Shown piece by piece: positions 43,663 to 53,551 of a DNA stretch of 64,000 nt (its first letter is position 1; every line of letters starts with the position of its first letter). The stretch lies in the NCBI RefSeq assembly GCF_019061125.1, contig NZ_JAHQYI010000002.1, positions 124,001 through 188,000 on the forward strand, written 5' to 3'. Under the pieces are notes generated by a model. It was not told the DNA's origin. It saw nothing but the letters and a program-made list of their open reading frames with translations, and did no database searches. The stretch comes from Microbacterium sp. NC79 (GTDB lineage Bacteria; Actinomycetota; Actinomycetes; Actinomycetales; Microbacteriaceae). Both the position numbers and the translations under genes were made by a program.

Positions 43663-45828
43663 TCACTTCTTCGGTTCGTCAGGAAGCTCAGGAAGATCAG
43701 GGCGCGGCGGAACCACGGCGGCATCGGGCAGCGTCGGCACCGGGGGCGCCTCGACAACCGTCGGCTCCTCGGAAGCCTCCGCAGGTTCCGCAACCGTCTC
43801 CGCAGCCGCTTCTGCCTCGTCGATTGCCTCAGCAACCTCAGCAACGGCCTCCGGCTTTTCGCCATCTTCGTCAACGGGTGCGGGCTCAGCGTCAGCCATT
43901 TCGGCTACCGACTCCACCGGAACCACCTTCGTGGGCACCTCAATCGGAGGCAACGTCGACACCGGGCGGTCATCGCTGGAGAGCCACTGTTCACGAACAG
44001 GCAGCTTGCGCACGTTCTTGAAGATCTCTTCAAGCTGCAGGTGATCGAGCGTCTCCTTGTCGAGCAGCTCGGCTGCCAACAGGTCGAGGATGTCACGGTT
44101 GTCGTTGAGTACGGCGTACGCCTCATCGTGCGCACGCTCAATCAGTGCGCGCACCTCGGCGTCGACGCGCTCAGCAACGCGCTCGGAGTACTCACGGCCG
44201 TGACCCATGTCGCGACCCATGAAGACCTCGCCACTGGCAGAGCCCAGCTTGACCGGGCCAACCTCGGTGGTCATGCCGTATTCGGTGACCATCTTGCGGG
44301 CGATGTTTGTCGCCTTTTCGATGTCGTTCGATGCGCCGGTCGTCGGGTCATGGAACACGATCTCTTCGGCCACACGGCCACCCATCGCGTAGGCGAGCTG
44401 GTCTTGCAGCTCGTTGCGCGTGACGGAGTACTTGTCATCTAACGGCAACACCATCGTGTAGCCGAGAGCCTTACCGCGCGGCAGGATCGTCACCTTCGTG
44501 ACCGGATCGGTGAAGTTCATCGCGGCAGCGGCCAGCGCGTGACCACCCTCGTGGTACGCCGTGATGAGCTTTTCGCGGTCCTTCATGACACGGCTACGGC
44601 GCTGCGGGCCGGCAATGCCACGGTCAATGGCCTCGTCAAGGGCACGGTTATCGATGAGCTGCGCGTTCGAGCGCGCCGTCAGCAATGCTGCCTCGTTGAG
44701 TACGTTGGCCAGGTCGGCGCCGGTGAAGCCGGGCGTCTTGCGTGCGACGACTTCGAGGTCGACGCTGTCGGCCAGCGGCTTGCCGCGGCCGTGCACCTCA
44801 AGAATGCGCAGGCGGCCCTTCAGGTCAGGGGCATCCACGCCAATCTGGCGGTCAAAACGGCCGGGGCGCAGCAGCGCCGGGTCGAGAATGTCGGGGCGGT
44901 TGGTTGCTGCGATGACGATGACGTTCTGCTTCGGGTCGAAGCCATCCATCTCCACGAGCATCTGGTTCAGCGTCTGCTCACGCTCATCGTGGCCGCCGCC
45001 CATGCCGGCACCGCGGTGGCGACCGACGGCGTCGATCTCATCGATGAAGATGATCGCTGGCGAGTTTTCCTTCGCCTGCGTGAACAGGTCACGCACGCGG
45101 CTGGCACCGACACCGACGAACATTTCGACAAAGTCGGAACCAGAGATCGAGTAGAACGGAACGCCCGCTTCTCCGGCAACAGCACGTGCAAGCAGCGTCT
45201 TACCTGTTCCAGGAGGGCCGTACAGCAGCACGCCCTTCGGGATCTTGGCGCCAACGGCCTGGAACTTGGCCGGGTCTTGCAGGAAGTCCTTAATTTCGTC
45301 GAGCTCTTCGATGGCCTCATCGGCACCCGCGACGTCATCAAACGTGACGGTCGGCGACTCCTTCGACACGAGCTTCGCGCGCGACTTGCCAAACTGCATG
45401 ATCTTGCCGCCGCCGCCCTGCGCAGACGACATCAGGAACCAGAACAGCAGACCAAGCAGCAGGATCGGAATCATCAGCGAGAGCAGACCGTCAAGAAAGC
45501 TCGGCCGCGGCACGACGTCGTTGAAGCCGTCCTTCGGGTCAGACTCGTTGATCGCCGCGATCACTTCGTCAGCACGCGCCGAGTTGTAGTAGAACTGGAC
45601 GTCTTTCGCGCCCTCGTACTCCTTCGACAGCTTCATGTCGACGCGCTGATCACCGTCGGTGGTCACGACCTCGACGACGCTGTCGCCCTTCAGCAGCTGC
45701 AGACCCTCCTGCGTGGAGATCTGCTTGGCAGCGGCAAGCGACGAGAACAGACTGAACCCAACGATCAGCATGAGGCCGATCAGCAGGATGATCGTCACCG
45801 GACTCTTGATGAGCTTTTTCACGTTCAT
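43663..45828 (-). CDS. ftsH: ATP-dependent zinc metalloprotease FtsH
   Basis: A 721-residue membrane protease. Two membrane helices (about 10-28 and 100-120), AAA+ domain with Walker A GPPGTGKT and Walker [12 protein letters not shown], the [22 protein letters not shown], and the zinc site HEGGH (in [10 protein letters not shown]) with a distal Asp/Glu. The C-terminal about 110 residues are an acidic Ala/Glu/Val/Pro-rich tail. It degrades membrane and short-lived cytoplasmic proteins. MNVKKL at 45828 is preferred because the first helix follows; a TTG 45 bases upstream is also open. Confidence 0.94.
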   Translation of the reverse strand: MNVKKLIKSPVTIILLIGLMLIVGFSLFSSLAAAKQISTQEGLQLLKGDSVVEVVTTDGDQRVDMKLSKEYEGAKDVQFYYNSARADEVIAAINESDPKDGFNDVVPRPSFLDGLLSLMIPILLLGLLFWFLMSSAQGGGGKIMQFGKSRAKLVSKESPTVTFDDVAGADEAIEELDEIKDFLQDPAKFQAVGAKIPKGVLLYGPPGTGKTLLARAVAGEAGVPFYSISGSDFVEMFVGVGASRVRDLFTQAKENSPAIIFIDEIDAVGRHRGAGMGGGHDEREQTLNQMLVEMDGFDPKQNVIVIAATNRPDILDPALLRPGRFDRQIGVDAPDLKGRLRILEVHGRGKPLADSVDLEVVARKTPGFTGADLANVLNEAALLTARSNAQLIDNRALDEAIDRGIAGPQRRSRVMKDREKLITAYHEGGHALAAAAMNFTDPVTKVTILPRGKALGYTMVLPLDDKYSVTRNELQDQLAYAMGGRVAEEIVFHDPTTGASNDIEKATNIARKMVTEYGMTTEVGPVKLGSASGEVFMGRDMGHGREYSERVAERVDAEVRALIERAHDEAYAVLNDNRDILDLLAAELLDKETLDHLQLEEIFKNVRKLPVREQWLSSDDRPVSTLPPIEVPTKVVPVESVAEMADAEPAPVDEDGEKPEAVAEVAEAIDEAEAAAETVAEPAEASEEPTVVEAPPVPTLPDAAVVPPRPDLPELPDEPKK

Positions 45829-45948
45829 GGTGCGGGGCGACGCCCCAGGGCCCTTCTCTCGCGTGCGCGCCAAAAGCGCTGTTGTCCAGGCTATCGCTCA
45901 GCCCCTATGGCGCGCCTGATGATTCGCCCAAGGCGTACGCAACAGCTA

Positions 45949-45978
45949 TGGTTCCGTCCTCTGATGGCGGCGGAACCT
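45949..45978. repeat. Near-inverted pair of the dispersed octamer
   Basis: TGGTTCCG at 45949 faces CGGAACCT at 45971 (7 of 8) just after the hpt stop and before ftsH, both on the minus strand. Possible weak gene-end hairpin. Confidence 0.45.
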
Positions 45979-45988
45979 GCTGTTCGGT

Positions 45989-46540
45989 TTAGCTGTAGAC
46001 GTGCGGTGCGAGCACGGCAACGTCGCGCAGGTTGCGGTAGCGCTCGTCGTAGTCGAGGCCGTAGCCGACAACGAAGTCATTGGGAATGTCGAAGCCAACA
46101 TAACGGCTGTTGATTTCAACCTTCATGGCGTCAGGCTTGCGCAGTAGCGCGAGAACCTCGATCGAGGCGGCACCGCGTGACTCGAAGTTTTCCAGCAACC
46201 ACGCGAGCGTCAGGCCGGAGTCGATGATGTCTTCGACGATGAGAACATGCTTGTCAGCAAGGTCGATGTCGAGGTCCTTGCGGATCTGCACGACACCGCT
46301 CGACTTGGTGCTTGCACCGTACGAGGAGACGGCCATCCAGTCCATCGTGACGTGCTTCGGAAGCGCACGCATGAAGTCGGCCATGACCATGACCGCGCCC
46401 TTGAGCACGCCCACGAGCACGAGCTCTTTTCCTTCATAATCCTTCGCGACCTGCTGGCCCAATTCAGCCAGGCGAGCATAAATCTGCTCTTCAGTCACAA
46501 GAACGGTGGTCAGGTCCTCTGCAATATCTGCCGCACGCAT
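45989..46540 (-). CDS. hpt: Hypoxanthine phosphoribosyltransferase
   Basis: A 183-residue purine salvage enzyme: LVLVGVLKGAVMVMADFMRAL near the start, the PRPP motif VLIVEDIIDSGLTLAWLL, and FDIPNDFVVGYGLDYDERYRNLRDVAVL at the end. It forms IMP/GMP from hypoxanthine/guanine. It normally follows tilS and precedes ftsH in actinobacteria; here an opposite-strand DUF937 gene separates it from tilS. Confidence 0.93.
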   Translation of the reverse strand: MRAADIAEDLTTVLVTEEQIYARLAELGQQVAKDYEGKELVLVGVLKGAVMVMADFMRALPKHVTMDWMAVSSYGASTKSSGVVQIRKDLDIDLADKHVLIVEDIIDSGLTLAWLLENFESRGAASIEVLALLRKPDAMKVEINSRYVGFDIPNDFVVGYGLDYDERYRNLRDVAVLAPHVYS

Positions 46541-46711
46541 GAACCAATTCTAGGCATCTCCCAGCGCATGTGCGGATGCCGTGCTCGTGTGCGCAGGCTG
46601 ACACGAATCTGGGCGAGCCCTTGTGCGTCGCGCCATCGTGCGCCACAGTGGCGATAAGTTGTCGATGAATCTCTTGCGCCGAACGCGCAAATTTTAACGA
46701 AGGGGAACCCC

Positions 46712-47311
46712 ATGACGGGTCTGAGCGACATTCTCAAGAGGCTTCCGATTGATGACATTGCCAAGCAGTTCGGCGTCGACCCGGCAGTGGCTTCGCAGGC
46801 TGTAGAAGAAGGATCAGCGACGATCCTGAGCGGACTGGCGAAGAACGCTCAGACCAGCGAAGGTGCCTCTGCCATCGAAAAGGCACTTGGCAAGCACAGC
46901 GGCCAGAGCGAGACGGTGGACGTCACCTCAGTCGACGCTGTTGACGGCGGCAAGATCCTCACCCACATCTTTGGTGACAAGAAAGAGACCGTCGAGAAGG
47001 AGCTCACCAAGAGCGACAAGACGGCCGGTATCGACTTCGGTAAGTTGTTGCCGATGCTCGCCCCGATCATCATGGGCATGCTCTCAAAGAACAAGAGCCA
47101 GCCGTCTGGCGACTCCGCAGGCGGCGGGATCATGGACGTTATCGGCGGCCTGCTCGGCGGCGGTGGCGGCAATGCAAGCACCGGCGGCATCGGCGACCTG
47201 CTGAGCGGCGTTCTCGGTGGCGGCGACGCTGATGGCGACGGCAAGAAGGACGGCGGCCCACTCGGCGGCATCACCGACCTGCTCGGCGGCCTTTTCGGCG
47301 GCAAGAAGTAA
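46712..47311 (+). CDS. DUF937-family protein with Gly-rich tail
   Basis: A 199-residue protein: DUF937 domain (about 5-140) opening LSDILKRLPIDDIAKQFGVDPAVASQAVEEGSATILSGL and including KILTHIFG and KLLPMLAPIIMGMLSK; the C-terminal 60 residues are a repetitive Gly/Leu/Asp tail (GGLLGGGGG, GDLLSGVLGGG, DLLGGLFGG). AAGGGGA lies before the ATG. It stands on the opposite strand between tilS and hpt, which are usually adjacent. Function unknown. Confidence 0.85.
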   Translation: MTGLSDILKRLPIDDIAKQFGVDPAVASQAVEEGSATILSGLAKNAQTSEGASAIEKALGKHSGQSETVDVTSVDAVDGGKILTHIFGDKKETVEKELTKSDKTAGIDFGKLLPMLAPIIMGMLSKNKSQPSGDSAGGGIMDVIGGLLGGGGGNASTGGIGDLLSGVLGGGDADGDGKKDGGPLGGITDLLGGLFGGKK

Positions 47312-47346
47312 GACTTCTCCGTTCGGGCCCTGTGGCACGAACTCCG

Positions 47347-47379
47347 GGTGGCGCATCCTTCTGGGTGCGCCACCTTTTT
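47347..47379 (+). terminator. Terminator after the DUF937 gene
   Basis: GGTGGCGCA-TCC and GGG-TGCGCCACC form a stem with a TTCT loop, followed by five T's. It probably ends the DUF937 transcript, about 35 bases after its stop. Confidence 0.9.
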
Positions 47380-47557
47380 CGTACCCGCCCCCGTGGTTCC
47401 GGCTCCGGGGTTCCGGCTCCCGTCGCTCCTTGCCCTGCGCTATGTCGCAAGGAATACGTTGCGTCGCGGAGATTCGGCCGAACCCTCAGGAATTTGGCCC
47501 ATCGTTGTTGCATAACGTTGCGAAACTCGCGAGCCGACGAGAAAACGGCCAAGGAAT

Positions 47558-48535
47558 CTAGGCGCGGGCGGCGATCACGATTTTGCCCGCTTCGCGGCGC
47601 GCTGCACAGCCGGGCAGGTCGATCGGGCCCTGGCCGCACCAGTCGGTCGCAAGGCGCGCGACTTCACGGGTCTGAGTGCGAGTCAGGCTGACGTGAAACT
47701 CGCTCGCGACGACGTACCGAATGATCCGGTTGCGCAACGCTGCCGGGTTTGCCGCCAGAGCGGAGACCGAGATCGCGATACCTGCTTCTGCGGGCTCCAC
47801 AATGTCTTCGATGGTCTCGTCGATCATCTCTTGGAAAGCCTCGTGATCTTCACGAAGTTGCTCCGCCGTGCGGGCGAGCGCCTCGGCAATCCCCGGGCCG
47901 AGCTCCGCTTCGAGTACAGGCAACACAGCCGTACGCACCCGCACCCGGGCGTATGCCTGATCGGTATTGTGCGGATCGCTCCACGCCTCGAGCCCCTCGG
48001 CGGCACACGCAGCCCGGGTTGTTTCTCGTGAAACATCAAGCAGCGGACGCACTCGAAGTCCCGAAATTGGGGCCATCCCCATGAGGCTGCCTGCACCGGA
48101 ACCACGAGCAAGTCCCAAAAGTACGGTTTCTGCTTGGTCGTCACGGGTGTGTCCGAGCAGGATCGCGGTCGCCGCGAGCTCCCCAGCTACGCGCTCCAAC
48201 TCTCCATAGCGGGCCTCTCGCGCAGCCGCTTCTGGCCCATCCGGATGGTTCCGTTCGACCGTCGCTGAGACGACTCGCGCGTCAAGGCCAAGCGCCCGCG
48301 CCTGGTGCGCCGCCTGCTCAGCAACGCGAGCCGATCCTTCTTGTAATCCGTGGTCGACGGTAACGGTGGTGACGGTGACGTCTGCCTTCGATGCTTCGTG
48401 CGCAGTCGCCGCAGCCAGAGCAAGCGAATCCGCGCCACCAGACAGCGCCACGATCACCCGCTCCCCCGCACGATCAGCAAGAACCGCGCGCACGGCGCGA
48501 CGAACTTCAGCGACAGCAGGACTCAACGAAGGCAC
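47558..48535 (-). CDS. tilS: tRNA(Ile)-lysidine synthetase
   Basis: A 325-residue N-type ATP pyrophosphatase: VIVALSGGADSLALAAAT (PP-loop SGGxDS), TVDHGLQEGSARVAEQAA, ILLGHTRDDQAETVLLGLARGSG and the C-terminal helical TilS part. It converts the wobble C of tRNA-Ile(CAU) to lysidine so that AUA is read. It is divergent from ppa. The downstream gap of about 250 bases to the DUF937 gene holds GC-rich sequence with several GGTTCCG copies. Confidence 0.92.
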   Translation of the reverse strand: MPSLSPAVAEVRRAVRAVLADRAGERVIVALSGGADSLALAAATAHEASKADVTVTTVTVDHGLQEGSARVAEQAAHQARALGLDARVVSATVERNHPDGPEAAAREARYGELERVAGELAATAILLGHTRDDQAETVLLGLARGSGAGSLMGMAPISGLRVRPLLDVSRETTRAACAAEGLEAWSDPHNTDQAYARVRVRTAVLPVLEAELGPGIAEALARTAEQLREDHEAFQEMIDETIEDIVEPAEAGIAISVSALAANPAALRNRIIRYVVASEFHVSLTRTQTREVARLATDWCGQGPIDLPGCAARREAGKIVIAARA

Positions 48536-48688
48536 CCCTCAACGGTACCTGCCGCGCCGATCACCAGCCCCCGGTTCCAATCACTATCTGCCCTTTATCT
48601 GCCCTATCCGGACTTTCGGGTGTGCGACGTTCACAGCCGAGGCCAGTAGTCTGGTGTCATCCCTTCCACTTCTTTGAGGAGAAAACGC

Positions 48689-49222
48689 ATGGGCGCGTAC
48701 GACGCCGTTATTGAGATTCCGCGCGGTAGCCGCGTGAAGTACGAGGTTGACCACGGTACTGGTCGCGTGTTCCTGGACCGCGTTCTGTACACGGTTTTTG
48801 GTTACCCCACCGACTACGGATTCTTTGAGAACACCCTCGGCGAAGACGGCGACCCGCTCGACGTGATGCTGCTGCTTGACCAGCAGCTGTTCCCGGGTGT
48901 CATGGCTTCGGTCCGTCCCGTTGGCGTGCTCAAGATGAGCGACGAAGCTGGCGGCGACGACAAGGTTGTTGCCGTTCTGGCCGGCGACCCGCGTTGGGAC
49001 CACATCCAGGATGTCAACGACATTCCGGAGTACACGCGCAAGGAAATCTCGCACTTCTTCGAGCACTACAAAGACCTCGAGCCCAACAAGTGGGTCAAGG
49101 TTGACGACTGGGCAGATGCTGCCGAGGCCGAGCGCCTGGTGAAGGAAGCTTACGAACGCTTCGACGAGCACGAGGGTCAGACCAAGACCCAGGGCTCGGG
49201 CGAGGCTCCCTCGACTCTCTAA
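48689..49222 (+). CDS. ppa: Inorganic pyrophosphatase
   Basis: A 177-residue family I enzyme: [58 protein letters not shown], holding the signature DGDPLDV metal ligands. It removes PPi from biosynthesis. The start at 48689 follows TTGAGGAGAAAACGC (strong GAGGAGA); the upstream MRRKR codons belong to the RBS region. Followed by a strong terminator. Confidence 0.94.
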   Translation: MGAYDAVIEIPRGSRVKYEVDHGTGRVFLDRVLYTVFGYPTDYGFFENTLGEDGDPLDVMLLLDQQLFPGVMASVRPVGVLKMSDEAGGDDKVVAVLAGDPRWDHIQDVNDIPEYTRKEISHFFEHYKDLEPNKWVKVDDWADAAEAERLVKEAYERFDEHEGQTKTQGSGEAPSTL

Positions 49223-49232
49223 GAGTTTCTGT

Positions 49233-49264
49233 CAGAACGGCCGTCCTTCGGGGCGGCCGTTCTG
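49233..49264. terminator. Terminator after ppa
   Basis: CAGAACGGCCG and CGGCCGTTCTG (11 bp) around TCCTTCGGGG, located right after the ppa stop and before the convergent gene ending at 49284. Confidence 0.85.
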
Positions 49265-49283
49265 CGTTTCAGCAGTGCGTGCT

Positions 49284-49592
49284 TTAGGCCTCGGCGAGGG
49301 CGGCAAGAAGTTGAGCTGCGCGCTCGCGATCCCAGTCGAGAACCTCTTCGTTGGGGTACGCTTCCATGTTCTCAACGGCTGCTTCGAGCACGGCCTGAGC
49401 CGCATCCGGGTCAGTAAACGTCAGCAGTTCACCGTATGAGACAGACGCCTGGCAACCGATCATCGACTTCGGGTCGATCTCGACAATCTCGCGGAACAGC
49501 ACCTCTGCTTTGTCGTACGCCTTGCGCTCGACAAGCATGTGAGCTCGTTGAAACTTGACCTTTTGCTGGGGTGTTCCGATGTTGGCAGTCAC
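49284..49592 (-). CDS. Small TPR-like conserved protein
   Basis: A 102-residue soluble protein, mostly helical: QQKVKFQRAHMLVERKAYDKAEVLFREIVEIDPKSMIGCQASVSYGELLTF has the A-x-L-F/A-x-x-x-P pattern of a tetratricopeptide-like repeat, then DPDAAQAVLEAAVENMEAYP and DWDRERAAQLLAALAEA. The GTG at 49592 is preferred; the longer frame begins in a weak context. Likely a protein-interaction module; partner unknown. Confidence 0.7.
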   Translation of the reverse strand: MTANIGTPQQKVKFQRAHMLVERKAYDKAEVLFREIVEIDPKSMIGCQASVSYGELLTFTDPDAAQAVLEAAVENMEAYPNEEVLDWDRERAAQLLAALAEA

Positions 49593-49646
49593 AGCCCTAG
49601 TGTCGCAGGTTCCATGCGGATTGCGCACATCGGATTGATGCCTGGA

Positions 49647-51140
49647 TTAGACCCAAATGCCGCGTGCGGCCATGAAGTCGATGGGGTTAATGGTGCTGCC
49701 CCAAATGTAGACCTCGAAGTGAACGTGGCAGCCGAACGAGTTTCCGGTGTTGCCCTCAAGCGCGATGAGGTCGCCAGCATTGACCCACTGGCCGTAGTTG
49801 ACCAGAATTCCGCCTGACTGGATGTGTGCGTACCCGGTGCTCGTACCACCACCGTGGTCGACGCGCACGTAGTTGCCGTAGCCACCGTTGTAGCCGGCGT
49901 ACGTCACGGTTCCGGATTGTGCGGCGTAGATGCCGGAGCCACAACCAGACGCCAGGTCGACGCCCTGGTGGAAGCTCGACATGCAGTAGCTCGGGCCACA
50001 CTGCGAATAGCGCGGTCCGTACCCGGAGGTGCGGCTACCGTAGCTCGGGCGAACCCAGCCGCCGGTTCCGGCGGAGCTACCGCCACCGCCACCGCCGCCC
50101 CCAGCCGCGGGCGGCTGGGGAGTCGTGGCCGGCGGGTTCTTCGCGGCTTCTTCTTCCGCTCGGCGACGCGCCTCTTCGGCAGCCGCAATGCGCGCTGCCT
50201 CCTCTGCTGCGAGTCGCTGACGCTCGGCCTCAACGCCAGCTTCGTACTGCGTCGTGACGTTCGTCGTTTCGTCTTGCAGGGCGAGGAGCTGAGCCTGCAG
50301 CGTCATCAGGTTTGACTGTTGCGCGGCGAGCGCATCGGCTGCGGCCTGAGCAGCAGCCTGGGCGGTGACCCACGCGTCTTCAGCAATCTTCTGCAGGCGG
50401 TCACGTTCGTCGCGAGCGACCTTTGCTTGATCGCTCAACGACTGTGCGGAGTTGGTAGCAAGCACGGCGTCGTCATAGACGGTCTGATTGCGCTCCATCA
50501 GCTTGTCCATCTGACCGAGCTGGTTAAGCAGCTGATCGGCGTCGGTGCTGTCTTCAGAGAACAGCAGCTTCAGCGCGGTGTCGTCGCCACCTGAGCGGTA
50601 GAGCTGGGATGCGACCTGACCGACCTTGGTCTCGGCATCGGTTGCCGCTGCCGCCTCGGCGTCAGCCTGGGTCTGCAGTTCGGTTGCACGGTATTCCTGC
50701 ATGAGGTATTCCTGCTGCGCCGCGTAGTACGCGTCGCCAGCGGCAACGGACGCAGCCTGCGTCACCTCGACATTTGTCTGCAGGGTTGAAATCAGGGTCT
50801 GAATGTTGGCGATCTCGGTCGCCTTCAGAGACTCGTTGTTCTTGGCGTTCTGCACGTCTTCCCACGTGGGGTAGCCGGCAGCGACGTTGGCCGCATCGGC
50901 AGAAGGCGCAGCGAAGCCGGAGAGCCCGGTCGCGAGAAGTGCAGCGACGGCGAGAGTGGAGAAAAGTGCGCGACGAGCGACGACACCAACGCGGCGCGAA
51001 CGACGCTTTTTCACGGTTCCGCTCTCTTCTGTTTCGTCATCAGTATGTGTCATCGGCACAAGAAACTCCCTTGACTGCGGGCCAGTCACCTCATCCACAC
51101 TAACAACATCAGTCACATTTGTAACGGGGGTACTTTGCAT
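49647..51140 (-). CDS. M23-family peptidase with coiled-coil domain
   Basis: A 497-residue exported cell-wall enzyme: cytoplasmic Arg-rich N-terminus, signal/anchor helix (about 57-75), a long Ala/Gln/Glu coiled coil (about 90-330), a Pro/Gly linker with GGGGGGGG, and a C-terminal LytM/M23 domain. Zinc ligands are in FHQGVDLASG and CHVHFEVY, with the intervening GYNGGYGNYVRVDHGGG. The plan is that of EnvC/RipA-like septal peptidoglycan hydrolases or their regulators. It cuts cross-links, or as a coiled-coil partner activates another hydrolase. Confidence 0.88.
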   Translation of the reverse strand: MQSTPVTNVTDVVSVDEVTGPQSREFLVPMTHTDDETEESGTVKKRRSRRVGVVARRALFSTLAVAALLATGLSGFAAPSADAANVAAGYPTWEDVQNAKNNESLKATEIANIQTLISTLQTNVEVTQAASVAAGDAYYAAQQEYLMQEYRATELQTQADAEAAAATDAETKVGQVASQLYRSGGDDTALKLLFSEDSTDADQLLNQLGQMDKLMERNQTVYDDAVLATNSAQSLSDQAKVARDERDRLQKIAEDAWVTAQAAAQAAADALAAQQSNLMTLQAQLLALQDETTNVTTQYEAGVEAERQRLAAEEAARIAAAEEARRRAEEEAAKNPPATTPQPPAAGGGGGGGGSSAGTGGWVRPSYGSRTSGYGPRYSQCGPSYCMSSFHQGVDLASGCGSGIYAAQSGTVTYAGYNGGYGNYVRVDHGGGTSTGYAHIQSGGILVNYGQWVNAGDLIALEGNTGNSFGCHVHFEVYIWGSTINPIDFMAARGIWV

Positions 51141-51350
51141 CCTGGTTCGGACGACGACGGAACCAGCGTGTCGCTCTGCAGATCAGTGTGAAACTTTTTG
51201 CATTTGATTAATTGGCTGTTTGATCAGGAATTTTCAACCATATTCCGAGCGCGCCACGCGCGAGATACACGCTCGACTTGGTTTTGGGGCAAAAATCCCC
51301 TTATGCTTGGGTGTCGGCAAGGAGCAACTACCTCGGTAGCCTGCCACTCC

Positions 51351-51423
51351 GGCCCCATCGTTTAGTGGCCTAGGACGCTGCCCTTTCACGGCAGTAGCAC
51401 GGGTTCGAATCCCGTTGGGGTCA
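51351..51423 (+). tRNA. tRNA-Glu(TTC)
   Basis: Cloverleaf starting GGCCCCATCGTTTAGTGG and ending TGGGGTCA; acceptor pairs GGCCCCA/TGGGGTC with one G-T pair. Anticodon loop CTTTCAC gives TTC; T arm CGGGTTCGAATCCCG. Confidence 0.95.
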
Positions 51424-51444
51424 CACTACAACTTAATATTTTAT

Positions 51445-51518
51445 GGCCCTGTAGCGCAGTTGGTTAGCGTGCCGCCCTGTCACGGCGGAGGTCGCGGGTT
51501 CAAGTCCCGTCAGGGTCG
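51445..51518 (+). tRNA. tRNA-Asp(GTC)
   Basis: Starts GGCCCTGTAGCGCAGTTGG and ends CAGGGTCG with the identity discriminator G. Anticodon loop CTGTCAC gives GTC; T arm CGGGTTCAAGTCCCG. Only 21 bases follow the tRNA-Glu gene, so they are cotranscribed. Confidence 0.95.
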
Positions 51519-51586
51519 CTCTGATGCGACGGGCCCTTTCTCAGAGAGGGCCTTTCGCATATCAGATCACGACACTTGTGCCGTGA

Positions 51587-51659
51587 GGCTCTGTAGCTCA
51601 GTTGGTAGAGCGTTCGACTGAAAATCGAAAGGTCACCGGATCGATGCCGGTCGGAGCCA
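51587..51659 (+). tRNA. tRNA-Phe(GAA)
   Basis: Starts GGCTCTGTAGCTCAGTTGG and ends CGGAGCCA. Anticodon loop CTGAAAA gives GAA; T arm CCGGATCGATGCCGG. Third gene of the Glu-Asp-Phe set; the 68-base gap before it holds a GGGCCC/GGGCC-rich hairpin. Confidence 0.95.
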
Positions 51660-51772
51660 CAAGGCTGATCATTACAATCAGCCCAGAAACCCTCGTCTAG
51701 CTTCTACATGACGGGGGTTTTGCTTTGCCCCGGCGAGGTCAGCGGCATCCTCGTGTGCGTTCTGCCCGCGCC

Positions 51773-52897
51773 TCATCCCGCATCTCGTGGTTCCGCACCC
51801 GCCGCGCGGGCAACCTCTGCCGCGCCACCCGCACCGTCGACCGCGCCGCCCGCGCCGTAAGCCTCGGCCGAGCGCACGAACACGAGCAGCCAGGCGAAGA
51901 GGAGCCCGGCTGCGACGAGTTCCATGCCGGTGAGGTTGTAGTACCCGATGGGCACCCACAGCACGATCGCGACAATAATGCCGATCACGACAATCGCGGT
52001 AAACACAATGAGGTCACGCGGCAGGTCAGGGATGTATCGCAACGCGCAATAGGCGAAGACGCCGAACAGCACCACCATGCCAGACGCCGAACCCACGTGA
52101 ATCGCAAAGCTCACCGCGTCTGGCACAAACCCGACCATCGCCATGCACAGCCCGATGCCGGTGAATAGCCAGGCGAGCACCTGGGGCTTTCGTCCGAGGT
52201 CGTATCCGCGACGGCGAACACCGCTGGTGAATGCTTGACCGACGTACCCCGCGATCACCGTAATCACGAATCCCGTGATGATGAGCGCGAGGTTAAAGCG
52301 ATAACCGGTCACCCCGCCCGTGTTGCCCAACTGCGAGAAGTGCAGCTGCCACCATGATTCGTCTGGCGAACTCACCATGCTGGCAATGGTTCCGCTCAAC
52401 AACACTGCAATAGCCAGCGACGCGATTGACGATCCCGTGACGTTGCCGCCGGCAAGGGCGGCGACGTATGTCAGCGCGGCGGCGGCGAAGCCGACAAGTA
52501 CGGCGCCACCGATCGGATCGATAAGGAGCCCGCGAAAGCCCATCTGAAACACGGCGGCGATCGCCATCACAAGCAGATAGTTGAGCATGCCCATTGCCAC
52601 GGTCAGCGCGAGAACATCGAAGATTCGCTTCGCGAGCGGAACCTCCAGTCGCCACCGCAGCGCGGGTGCGCTGGCTCCTCCGCCTGGCAGAAGATACGCG
52701 CCGGCGTAGGCGATTGCCGAGAGCCCGCCCGTAATCCAGCCGGCAAGTGAGCCCAGTGATTCCGGGCCGCCGATGGGCATATGCCGCCCGGCGGCTAAAA
52801 TCAGCGCCAGAATCCCACCAATAACAAATGCAGCGACGGCGAATCGCGTCGCTCGCACTTCGCGACGCGTGAGCGCCTTACTCTGATGCCCATCCAC
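51773..52897 (-). CDS. Polytopic membrane protein, DUF998-like
   Basis: A 374-residue protein with about ten hydrophobic helices from about 18 to 340, a short basic N-terminus and a Gly/Ala-rich C-terminal tail. The region SWWQLHFSQLGNTGGVTGYRFNLALIITGFVITVIAGYVG resembles the DUF998 pattern (HxxxSxLG..., then a helix). No catalytic motif is recognised. It lies just after the tRNA cluster on the opposite strand; function unknown. Confidence 0.65.
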   Translation of the reverse strand: MDGHQSKALTRREVRATRFAVAAFVIGGILALILAAGRHMPIGGPESLGSLAGWITGGLSAIAYAGAYLLPGGGASAPALRWRLEVPLAKRIFDVLALTVAMGMLNYLLVMAIAAVFQMGFRGLLIDPIGGAVLVGFAAAALTYVAALAGGNVTGSSIASLAIAVLLSGTIASMVSSPDESWWQLHFSQLGNTGGVTGYRFNLALIITGFVITVIAGYVGQAFTSGVRRRGYDLGRKPQVLAWLFTGIGLCMAMVGFVPDAVSFAIHVGSASGMVVLFGVFAYCALRYIPDLPRDLIVFTAIVVIGIIVAIVLWVPIGYYNLTGMELVAAGLLFAWLLVFVRSAEAYGAGGAVDGAGGAAEVARAAGAEPRDAG

Positions 52898-53032
52898 ACA
52901 GGGATCATCTCACCTACCACCACGCGACACACGCATCCGCCTCTTGGGCGGACGAGATCCGATGGAATCGAACCGGAACCATCGGGTGCGCGGCGCAGAA
53001 AGCGCACAAGCTTGAGAGCGAAGGGAGCCCGC

Positions 53033-53430
53033 ATGATCACGCAACTCAACCACCTGCTGGATAGCGTCGAGACAGACATGTCGAGCGAACTCGATATCTC
53101 AGCTGTCCCCCGTGAACTGGCAACGACCGAGTATCACTTGCGCCGGATGTTCTCCTCGCTTACCGGCATGGCGTCGCTGTCACCGAATCGACGCCCATCC
53201 CCCGCGATCTTGACGCGATCGACGTTCCTGCTGGAACGTGGGCTGTTTTGCGTGCGTCTGGCCCCTACCCCGCGACGGTGCAGGAGACATACGCTGCTTC
53301 GGCCGCGGAATGGTTTCCGTCGAATCCCTGGCGCCTGCGCCCAGGCCCATCGATCGTCGCGGTTGTTGACCGCGCTGACGACTTCGCCACGGCCACGATC
53401 GGACTCTGGCTCCCCGTCGAGCGCTCCTGA
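53033..53430 (+). pseudogene. AraC/GyrI-like regulator, internally deleted and frameshifted
   Basis: The first part reads MITQLNHLLDSVETDMSSEL... ending TEYHLRRMFSSLTGM, the start of an AraC-type helix-turn-helix. The other end, in a different frame, reads HGVAVTESTPIPRDLDAIDV... ASGPYPATVQET... PWRLRPGPSIVAVVDRADDFATATIGLWLPVERS then stop: the end of the GyrI-like ligand domain normally fused to that HTH. The middle (rest of HTH and start of the GyrI domain, several hundred bases) is missing, and the junction near CTTACCGGCATGG changes frame. So this is the remnant of one regulator after a deletion, not a working gene. Confidence 0.8.
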
Positions 53431-53551
53431 CGCCATCCCAGTTCAGCGTCCGCATGTCGGGCGCTGAACAGGGCGAGACAAACCACATCGTGCCGCGTGG
53501 GGCGATGCCCAACTCGCACGATTTTCCCAGGCTCTCCGTTTGACACACGCC

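Noticed and set aside
51351..51659. tRNA cluster as an integration site for a mobile element
   Set aside because: No integrase, repeat of a tRNA 3' end or composition change is seen on either side.
53248..53430. Short open frame MRASGPYPATVQE... as an independent gene
   Set aside because: It starts in the middle of a GyrI-like domain, so it is the tail of the deleted regulator gene.
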